From positions 1-64,000 of the forward strand of contig JAWKHS010000005.1 in the NCBI GenBank assembly GCA_041394705.1: a stretch of 64,000 bases of DNA, in the 5' to 3' direction. Under the pieces are notes generated by a model. That model saw nothing but the letters and a program-made list of their open reading frames with translations, was not told the DNA's origin and ran no database searches. Below are positions 54,043 through 62,381 of the stretch, piece by piece; the first letter of the stretch is position 1, and every line of letters starts with the position of its first letter. The stretch comes from Vicinamibacterales bacterium. GTDB lineage: Bacteria > Acidobacteriota > Vicinamibacteria > Vicinamibacterales > UBA2999. Both the position numbers and the translations under genes were made by a program.

Positions 54043-56913
54043 CTACGCGCACCCGGACGTCGTGCCGCAGTTCGTGCACTTGTAGCAGGCGCCGCTCCTC
54101 ACCATGATCGAGCCGCACGTGCTGCAGGGCGGCGCGTCCTCCTGGTTCTGGATGGCCGCGAACGACGCCTTGCCGGCGCCGGTCTTCGCCGCCGTCACCG
54201 TCACCGCCGCCTCCGCGAAGACGGCCTTGGCGTTCACGGCGGGCACGACGACCGGCGCGTCGGCCGCCTCGTCACGGTTGTTCACGCCGGCCGCGAACTG
54301 CGCCTCCGGCGACAGGAACTTCGACGCCATCCACCGGAAGATGTAGTCCACGATCGACTTGGCGAAGCGGACGTCGGGGTTGCGCGTCATGCCCGAGGGC
54401 TCGAAGCGCACGTGGCTGAACTTGTCCACCAGCGCCTGGAGCGGCACGCCGTACTGCAGCGCGTAGCTGATGGCCTGGGCGAACGCGTCGGCGAAGCCCG
54501 AGATGGTGGACCCCTCCTTCGCCATCACCAGGAAGATCTCGCCCGGCATGCCGTCCTCGAAGAGGCCCACCGTGATGTAGCCCTCGTGCCCGGCGATGTC
54601 GAACTTGTGCGTGATGGCCTGACGCTCGTCCGGCAGCTTCCGGCGCATCGGCGTCCGCGCGGCCATGGCCGCCGCCACCGCCGCGTCGATGGCCTCGCGC
54701 GATGCCCCGGTCGCGGCGACCGCTGCGGTCGCGTCCTTGGAGGTGTTGAGCGGCTGCGTCCGCTTGCTGCCGTCGCGGTAGATCGAGATCGCCTTGGCGC
54801 CCAGGCGCCACGACTCCATGTAGGCCTGCTCGATCTCCTCGACCGTGGCGTCCTTCGGCACGTTCACGGTCTTGCTGATGGCGCCGGAGATGAAGGGCTG
54901 CGTGGCGCCCATCATCTTGATGTGCCCCATGTAGTGAATGGACCGCTCGCCGTTGGCGGCCTTGAAGGCGCAGTCGAACACGGGCAGGTCGCGCTCGAGG
55001 AGGTGCGGGGCGCCCTCGATCGTCTCCTGCTCATCGATGTACTGGACGATGTCGGCCACCTGCGACTGCGTGTAGCCGAGCTTCTTCAGCGCCATCGGCA
55101 CGGTCTGGTTGACGATCTTCATCATCCCGCCGCCGACGAGCTTCTTGTACTTCACGAGCGCGATGTCGGGCTCGACGCCGGTCGTGTCGCAGTCCATCAT
55201 GAAGCCGATGGTGCCGGTGGGCGCCAGCACGGTGGCCTGGGCATTGCGGTAGCCGAAGTCCTCCCCGAGCTCCACGGCTTCGTCCCACGACTGCTTCGCG
55301 CCGTTGTGGAGATCGGCGGGAACGTTCTTGGCGTTCACGCCCTTGATCGCGTCGCGGTGCTTCCGCATCACCCGCAGGAACGGCTCGCGGTTCTTCGCGT
55401 AGCCGCGGAACGGGCCGCCGTGGTCGCGCGAGACGCGCGCCGACTGCGCGTAGGCCTCGCCGGTCATGATGGCGGTGATGGCGCCGGCGTAATCGCGCCC
55501 GGCGTCGCTGTCGTAGGGCAGCCCGCGCGACATGAGCAGCGCGCCGAGGTTCGCGTAGCCGAGGCCGAGGGGCCGGTAGTCGTGGCTGTTCTTCTCGATG
55601 GCCTTCGTCGGGTAGCTGGAGTTGTCGACGAGGATCTCCTGCGCCGTGATCATGGTGCGGCAGGCGGCCTTGAAGCCCTCGACGTCGAACTCGCCGTCCT
55701 CACGGACGAACTTCATCAGGTTGATGGACGCCAGGTTGCACGCCGAGTCGTCCAGGAACATGTACTCGGAGCAGGGATTGCTGGCGTTGATGCGCGAGGT
55801 GTTGGGGCTGGTGTGCCACTCGTTCACCGTCGTGTCGAACTGCATGCCCGGATCGCCGCACACCCAGGTGCCCTCGGCGATGAGCCGCATCAGGTCGCGC
55901 GCCTTGTAGGTGTCCACGACCTCGCCGGTCGTGACGGCCTTGGTCTGCCAGATGCCGTCGTCGAGCACCGCGCGCATGAACTCGTCGGTGACGCGCACCG
56001 AGTTGTTCGAGTTCTGGAAGAAGACCGACGAGTAGGCGACGCCGTTGAACGAGCCGTCGTACCCGGAGTCGATGAGGGCCCAGGCCTTCTTCTCCTCCTC
56101 CACCTTGCAGTTGATGAACTCGACGACGTCCGGATGCTCGGCGTTGAGGATCACCATCTTGGCGGCGCGGCGCGTCTTGCCGCCCGACTTGATGACGCCG
56201 GCGAACGCGTCGAAGCCCTTCATGAAGGACACCGGGCCCGAGGCCGTGCCCCCGCCGGCCAGGAGCTCCTTGGAGGAGCGGATTGACGAGAGGTTGCTGC
56301 CGGTGCCGGACCCGTACTTGAAGAGCATGCCCTCGGTCTTCGCGAGCCCGAGGATCGAGTCCATCGTGTCGGACACGGAGTTGATGAAGCACGCCGAGCA
56401 CTGGGGCGCCGTCTCGAAGCCGCAGTTGAACCACACCGGGCTGTTGAAGGCCGCCTTCTGGTGCACGAGGAGGTGCTTCAGATCGTCACTGAAGGCCTGC
56501 AGGGCGTCGGGGGTCGCGAAGTAGTCCTGCGCACGCGCCCAGCCCGTGATGGTGTCGACCACGCGGCCGATGAGCTGCTTCACCGAGCGCTCGCGCTCGG
56601 GAGATCCGAGATGTCCGCGGAAGTACTTGGAGACCACGATGTTGGTCGCCTGCTGCGACCAGGTCTTGGGCATCTCCACGTCCCGCTGTTCGAACACGAC
56701 CTTGCCGCGCTCGTTGCCGATGATGGCATCGCGCAGCTCCCATTCGACGTCGTCGAAGGGGTCGGTGCCCGCCGTGCTGAAGTACCTGGGGAACTCCAGG
56801 CCGGATACGGTCACCGGCGCGGCCGTCTCTTTCGCGGCCGGCGTGCCGGTGCCATAGGTGCCTTCGACAGCCTGTCCCGCCGCCGTCAGCTTCTGCCCAG
56901 CGCCTTCCTCCAT
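54043..56913 (-). CDS. nrdJ: Vitamin B12-dependent (class II) ribonucleotide reductase
   Basis: 956 residues. It makes deoxyribonucleotides with adenosylcobalamin, working with or without oxygen. Conserved blocks include RYFSTAGTDPFDDVEW, the first redox Cys region NSPVWFNCGFE, the active-site NPCSEY, LGLGYANLGALLM, and ATVLAPTGTIGFMMDCDTTG. The C-terminus has CSTCGSIMVRSGACYKCTNCG-type Cys pairs (positions about 930-952) that probably bind zinc or relay electrons. The ATG at 56913 has GGAGGG just upstream; an in-frame GTG at 56943 with GGGAGGGG is nearly as good. A terminator follows, and NrdR-like boxes lie upstream. Confidence 0.96.
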   Translation of the reverse strand: MEEGAGQKLTAAGQAVEGTYGTGTPAAKETAAPVTVSGLEFPRYFSTAGTDPFDDVEWELRDAIIGNERGKVVFEQRDVEMPKTWSQQATNIVVSKYFRGHLGSPERERSVKQLIGRVVDTITGWARAQDYFATPDALQAFSDDLKHLLVHQKAAFNSPVWFNCGFETAPQCSACFINSVSDTMDSILGLAKTEGMLFKYGSGTGSNLSSIRSSKELLAGGGTASGPVSFMKGFDAFAGVIKSGGKTRRAAKMVILNAEHPDVVEFINCKVEEEKKAWALIDSGYDGSFNGVAYSSVFFQNSNNSVRVTDEFMRAVLDDGIWQTKAVTTGEVVDTYKARDLMRLIAEGTWVCGDPGMQFDTTVNEWHTSPNTSRINASNPCSEYMFLDDSACNLASINLMKFVREDGEFDVEGFKAACRTMITAQEILVDNSSYPTKAIEKNSHDYRPLGLGYANLGALLMSRGLPYDSDAGRDYAGAITAIMTGEAYAQSARVSRDHGGPFRGYAKNREPFLRVMRKHRDAIKGVNAKNVPADLHNGAKQSWDEAVELGEDFGYRNAQATVLAPTGTIGFMMDCDTTGVEPDIALVKYKKLVGGGMMKIVNQTVPMALKKLGYTQSQVADIVQYIDEQETIEGAPHLLERDLPVFDCAFKAANGERSIHYMGHIKMMGATQPFISGAISKTVNVPKDATVEEIEQAYMESWRLGAKAISIYRDGSKRTQPLNTSKDATAAVAATGASREAIDAAVAAAMAARTPMRRKLPDERQAITHKFDIAGHEGYITVGLFEDGMPGEIFLVMAKEGSTISGFADAFAQAISYALQYGVPLQALVDKFSHVRFEPSGMTRNPDVRFAKSIVDYIFRWMASKFLSPEAQFAAGVNNRDEAADAPVVVPAVNAKAVFAEAAVTVTAAKTGAGKASFAAIQNQEDAPPCSTCGSIMVRSGACYKCTNCGTTSGCA

Positions 56914-56943
56914 GAGCCCTCCGCTCGCGCCAAAAGACAGCAC

Positions 56944-57231
56944 GTCCCCTCCCCAGGGGGGTGTCGCCGATCCGCGAGTTGATGTGGTAGTTGTGGCCGA
57001 ACGACTTACAGACGAACCTGACCTCGCACACGCCGCCGGGGGGGTCTGCCGAACATTTCAGTCATCGAACACCGCCGGTGCCTGGCGCTCGCCGGTGGTC
57101 TGGCAGCGTCGTTCATCGGCGTCGCTCGACGGTCCGACCTGGCCGAAGGCTGGGATTCCTCGGGTTTGGTCAGCGGCCGCGCGCGCGTTGGCAAATATGC
57201 GCGTGTAACCGCGGTTTGTCAAGCTCGGCGA
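56944..57231 (-). other. Long leader/upstream region of nrdJ with a B12-box-like element
   Basis: About 290 nt between the NrdR-like boxes and the nrdJ start, with no credible gene. On the minus strand a stretch at 57091-57105 reads TGCCAGACCACCGGC, resembling the B12 box of cobalamin riboswitches at most conserved positions but with two mismatches at normally fixed bases. I could not fold the rest into a confident riboswitch, so this is only a suggestion. Confidence 0.3.
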
Positions 57232-57247
57232 CCACAATATCTAGCGT
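57232..57247. promoter_or_regulatory. NrdR box (proximal) upstream of nrdJ
   Basis: CCACAATATCTAGCGT agrees with the NrdR consensus ACACWATATATWGTGT at 13 of 16 positions. The minus-strand -10-like TAGATA lies within it, so NrdR bound here would block the nrdJ promoter. nrdR itself is not in the window. Confidence 0.65.
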
Positions 57248-57263
57248 CTGAAAAATAGGGCAG

Positions 57264-57279
57264 TCGCAAGATATACGGA
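57264..57279. promoter_or_regulatory. NrdR box (distal) upstream of nrdJ
   Basis: TCGCAAGATATACGGA matches the NrdR consensus at about 10 of 16 positions, weaker than the proximal box. Its distance of 32 bp from the proximal box equals three helical turns, the usual spacing of paired NrdR boxes, which supports it. Confidence 0.5.
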
Positions 57280-57368
57280 GTTTTCGCCGTTTTTCACGGT
57301 TTCGTCATTTTTTCGCATTTCCGGGTCGTTGCACCGGCGTCACATCCGCCCGGCGGGCGGCGGCGTAC

Positions 57369-57922
57369 TCAGCGGACGAGGGCGGCCGCCATGGTGGCGG
57401 CCTTGTCGGCGAGCTTGCCCGCGAACATGACGTTCCGGGCGCGCAACGCGTCCTCGGCCTGCTGCATGAAGCTCTTCGCGGTGTCGTACTGCGTACGGCG
57501 ATCGCTGTCCAGCCGGCCGTAGTCGAGGCGCCGGAGGTCGGTTGCCGCACGCGTCAGCAGCTGGCGGATCGACTGGTCGGCCTTGGCCGACGCGCCCGGC
57601 GTCTGGATGGCCAGGGCAACGGGCGGTGCGGGAGGGGCGGGCTGCAGGGCCGGCGCCTCGGACTCGTCGGCGGCGGTCTCGGGCCGAGGCGGGTCCCGTC
57701 GCGGCGGGCGGACGGCGCGTGGCGGCGGCGTCACCGCGCCGGCCGACACGGGCTCGGCCGGCAGCGGGGGTCCGGCTCGTAGTCGGCCACGATCCGGGGC
57801 GGCGCCTCGGGCGGCACCAGCTCGGGCAAGGGGGCCGGGGCGGTGGCACGGGCCGTCGCGCAGCCGGCGACCGAGCCGGCCGCGAGCAGGCCGCACGCGA
57901 AGGCGACCAGCCGGGGGACCAT
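57369..57922 (-). pseudogene. Lipoprotein of unknown function with a homopolymer frameshift
   Basis: The ATG at 57922 begins a lipoprotein signal (MVPRLVAFACGLLAAGSVAGC, lipobox VAGC at its end, given by position 18-21). A Pro-rich segment follows. The frame then shifts near 57775 in a run of five C and continues as a Pro-rich linker and a helical domain (DQSIRQLLTRAATDL, FMQQAEDALRARNVMFAGKLADKA). One missing C restores a single protein of about 184 residues. Sequencing error or phase variation are both possible. It has no recognised family; the helical tail is a likely surface or peptidoglycan-linked module. Confidence 0.65.
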
Positions 57923-57968
57923 GCGGCCATTGTAGCGCGCACCCGGCACCGGCGGCGGCGATCGACGG

Positions 57969-59426
57969 CTACGCCGCGCGCGGGAGCGCGATCGTGAAGG
58001 TGGTGCCCGCGCCCGGCGTGGACTCCACGTCGATGTCGCCGTGGTGCAGCTGCACCGTGCGGAACACCATCGACAGGCCGATGCCGCTGCCGCCGGCCTT
58101 GGTGGTGAAGTAGAGGTCGAAGACGCGCGCCAGCTGATCGGGTGGAATGCCGGTTCCGGTGTCGTGGACTCGCACCAGGGCCCGTCCGTCGCGCCCCGTC
58201 TCGCACGTGAAGCGCAGCGTGCCCCCGTGCGGCATGGCCTGCAGCGCGTTCACGGCGAGGTTGAGCAGCGCCTGTCGGAGCATCGCCGGATCCGCCTCCA
58301 CCGCCACGGCCCGATCCGAAGCCGCGATCTCGACCTTCACGCGCGCGGCGTCCGCCTCGGCGCGGATCGAGTGGGCGACGTCGGCGGCGATGGAGGCGAT
58401 GGCGACACGCTCGAGGCGCATGTCCTCCGGCCGCGCGAACTTGAGGAACCCCTGGACGACGGCGTCGAGCCGCTTGATCTCGTGGCCGATGATGTCGACG
58501 TGGGAGCGGACGTCGGCTTCCGCGGCGCCGGCCGCGAGCTTCTGGCGCAGCAGCTCGAGGTGGATGGTCATCGCGTTCAGCGGGTTCTTCACCTCGTGGG
58601 CGACGCCGGCCGTGAGGCGCCCCAGGGCGGCGATGCGCTTGGAGAGCTGCGCCAGCTCGATGCCGGACGCGCCGCCCGCCGAGACGCGCACGAGCTGCGC
58701 GCTGATCGCGTCGAAGACGCCGCGCAGGTCCTGCACGTCGGCTTCCTGCAGGTCGAGCGTCACGCCGAGCTCGCCGCGCCCCAGGCGCGTCAGGCTGCTC
58801 TGGATGACGTGAATCGGCCGCATCACGGCCTGGGTGAGCAGGATGGCCACGAACACCGCCACGAGCAGCGCACCGGTGGCGGTGGCCAGCGCGGGGGAGA
58901 TCGTGTCGGTGAGCGAGCGGCGGGCGAGGAGCGTGGAGATGCCGATGCGAATGTCGGCGATCTGTTCGTCGTCGATGAGAAGCGGCGCGCGGTACTCCAG
59001 CGTGCGCCCGCGTGTGGACCAGATCTCCCAGAGCTGCTCGAGGCCGCTGCGCGAGAGCAGGTCGTCGAGGTCGGCGGCGGGCGCCATCCGCTGCCCGACG
59101 AGCGTGGGGTCGCTGTGCGCGACGGCCACGAAGCTCGTGTCCACGATGGCCGCGTAGGTGACGTCCTCGGAGTAGATGGCCGCCTGCAGAATCGACCGGA
59201 CCCCGCCGTCGGCGGCCAGCTCGTCGAACGCGGCCTCGCGGCTCGTGACCACCTCGAAGGCGCGGTGGAACACCGCGTTGGCCAGCAGCTCGCCCCGGGC
59301 GCGGTTCTCCTCCAGCGAGAGCTGGGCGATGCGCGCCAGGTTCACCACGCTCAGCGAGACCACGACGACGCCGACCAGCCCCGTCACGCCGAGAATCTGC
59401 TTCAGGCGGATCGACAAGCGGGTCAT
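57969..59426 (-). CDS. Membrane sensor histidine kinase, NtrB-like
   Basis: 485 residues. Transmembrane helices lie at about 11-30 and 185-203, around a periplasmic sensor (dCache/double-PAS-like, YAAIVDTSFVAVAHSDPTLVG). A HAMP domain follows (about 200-250), then HisKA with His277 in LTAGVAHEVKNPLN and an ATPase with NLAVNALQAMPHGG and GGSGIGLSMVFRT. It phosphorylates the NtrC-type regulator encoded 38 nt upstream. Signal unknown. The architecture resembles ZraS/AtoS-type kinases. Confidence 0.92.
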   Translation of the reverse strand: MTRLSIRLKQILGVTGLVGVVVVSLSVVNLARIAQLSLEENRARGELLANAVFHRAFEVVTSREAAFDELAADGGVRSILQAAIYSEDVTYAAIVDTSFVAVAHSDPTLVGQRMAPAADLDDLLSRSGLEQLWEIWSTRGRTLEYRAPLLIDDEQIADIRIGISTLLARRSLTDTISPALATATGALLVAVFVAILLTQAVMRPIHVIQSSLTRLGRGELGVTLDLQEADVQDLRGVFDAISAQLVRVSAGGASGIELAQLSKRIAALGRLTAGVAHEVKNPLNAMTIHLELLRQKLAAGAAEADVRSHVDIIGHEIKRLDAVVQGFLKFARPEDMRLERVAIASIAADVAHSIRAEADAARVKVEIAASDRAVAVEADPAMLRQALLNLAVNALQAMPHGGTLRFTCETGRDGRALVRVHDTGTGIPPDQLARVFDLYFTTKAGGSGIGLSMVFRTVQLHHGDIDVESTPGAGTTFTIALPRAA

Positions 59427-59464
59427 GGCAGGAGTGCGCCTTCGGAGGGCCGCCGCCGGGGGGC

Positions 59465-60859
<1,395 letters not shown>

Positions 60860-60893
60860 GCGGAAAGTGTACCATCGCCCTACCTCACCGCCG

Positions 60894-61697
60894 ATGATGA
60901 ACGACGGGCTCGACACGCGCGACGTCACCACGGACGACCCGATGGCACGGGTCGAGCACGTGCCGGACGCCGCACTCGCCCGGCGCGGCCCGTCCCGCCT
61001 GCAGGCCGTGGGCGAAGCCGTGCTCTGTTCGAGCTACCCCACGCAGATCGTGGCGGCCACGGCGCTGGCGCTGCTGGGCGTGCGGGCGGGCACCGACTCC
61101 GGCGCGCTGGATCCCACGTTCGTGATCGCCGTCTCGACGCTCGACGCGGTGCTGGTCCTCGGGCTGATGGTGTACTTCCTCGCGCGGCGCGGCGAGTCGC
61201 TGACGGATCTGTGGATCGGCCGACGGCCGGTGTGGCGCGAGGGCCTCCTCGGCGCCACCCTGGTCGTGCCCGTCACGCTGGGCGTCGCCCTGATCGTCCT
61301 GGGCGCCCGCGCCCTGGCGCCGACCCTGCACAACGTGCCCGTGAACCCGATGACGGCGCTGATGGCCGACCCCCGGCTCGCGGCGGTCTTCGCCCTCGTC
61401 GTGGTCGTGGCCGGTGGCATCCGCGAGGAGATGCAGCGGGCCTTCCAGCTGCACCGCCTCTCGCCGGGCGTGATGACGCCGGCCGCGGCGCTCGTCGTCA
61501 CGAGCCTCACCTTCGGGCTCGGCCACCTCGTCCAGGGGCGGGACGTCGCAGTCGCGACCGGCGCGCTCGGCGTCCTGTGGGGGGCCCTGTGGCTCGGGCG
61601 CCGCAGCGTGGTTGCCGCGGCGGTGTGTCACGCGCTCTTCAACCTTGGCCAGGTCGCGGCGGGCTGGGCGGCGAGCCACGCCGCCGGCGCTTCGTGA
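60894..61697 (+). CDS. CPBP-family intramembrane metalloprotease
   Basis: 267 residues, about six membrane helices. Family motifs are EExxR (GGIREEMQRAFQLHR), FxxxH (FGLGHLVQG) and HxxxN (CHALFN), forming the membrane-embedded zinc site. The N-terminal 45 residues are hydrophilic. CPBP proteases process membrane proteins or peptides; partner unknown. Starts at ATG 60894 or a later ATG at 60942 are possible. Divergent from ntrC with about 34 nt between starts. Confidence 0.88.
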   Translation: MMNDGLDTRDVTTDDPMARVEHVPDAALARRGPSRLQAVGEAVLCSSYPTQIVAATALALLGVRAGTDSGALDPTFVIAVSTLDAVLVLGLMVYFLARRGESLTDLWIGRRPVWREGLLGATLVVPVTLGVALIVLGARALAPTLHNVPVNPMTALMADPRLAAVFALVVVVAGGIREEMQRAFQLHRLSPGVMTPAAALVVTSLTFGLGHLVQGRDVAVATGALGVLWGALWLGRRSVVAAAVCHALFNLGQVAAGWAASHAAGAS

Positions 61698-61724
61698 GCC
61701 GCCGGCGTCACCGGGGCGGAAGCC

Positions 61725-62381
61725 TCAGAACGCCGCGGCCGGCGCGAACCTGAGGACCGTCGTCCGCCGGCGCACGTCGGCGAGCCAGTCGGTGATCAGA
61801 TCACGGCGGCGCTCTTCGGCCAGCCGCGCGCGCGCCGCAGCCCGGCGCGCGGCGTCGTCCGGCTGTCCCGCCAGATCGGCGGCGTGGGCGTCGAGATACG
61901 CGTCCACGTCGGCCTCGCCGGGCGCGCCTGGGGACGCGAAGCGCTGGTTCAGGTAGGCCGCGATGCGGAGGTCGTCGCGCACCCAGGCCTCGAGGCGCGC
62001 GGGGCTCGCGCCGGCGGCCTTCAGCAGCTCGCCCAGCGCCGCGCCGCCGCGGGCCCTCACCGGCGCGAGCGCCGCCTCCACGGCCTCGGGCGACGGTTCC
62101 GGCGGGGCGAACCGCGCGACCTCGTGCAGCATCAGCATCCGGTCGATCAGCCGGTCCAGCCACGGCTCCGACGGCCCGGTGGCCGGCGGCGCCAGGTCGA
62201 GCGCACGCGCAAGATCGACGTCCGACTGGGTGATGACGGCGCCGCCGACGATGGCGAGGGTCCGCTCGAGCAGCACCTCGCCGGACCCGGACGGCGGCAC
62301 CTGCGCCACCGACGAGGCGGGCGCGGCCAGCACGGCGGCCGCCACGATCCACGAGAGGCCACCGGCCCGCTGACGGATCAA
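61725..62381 (-). CDS. SurA-like periplasmic chaperone without a PPIase domain
   Basis: 218 residues with a signal peptide (LSWIVAAAVLAAPASSVAQ). LLERTLAIVGGAVITQSDVDLARAL is the SurA N-terminal strand-turn-helix, and the chain continues as helices (LDRLIDRMLMLHEVARF, PARLEAWVRDDLRIAAYLNQRF), ending where a parvulin-type PPIase domain would start in SurA. It therefore resembles the SurA chaperone core only. Its ATG overlaps the stop of the upstream BamA/TamA-like gene (ATGA), fitting a role in outer-membrane protein delivery. Confidence 0.8.
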   Translation of the reverse strand: MIRQRAGGLSWIVAAAVLAAPASSVAQVPPSGSGEVLLERTLAIVGGAVITQSDVDLARALDLAPPATGPSEPWLDRLIDRMLMLHEVARFAPPEPSPEAVEAALAPVRARGGAALGELLKAAGASPARLEAWVRDDLRIAAYLNQRFASPGAPGEADVDAYLDAHAADLAGQPDDAARRAAARARLAEERRRDLITDWLADVRRRTTVLRFAPAAAF

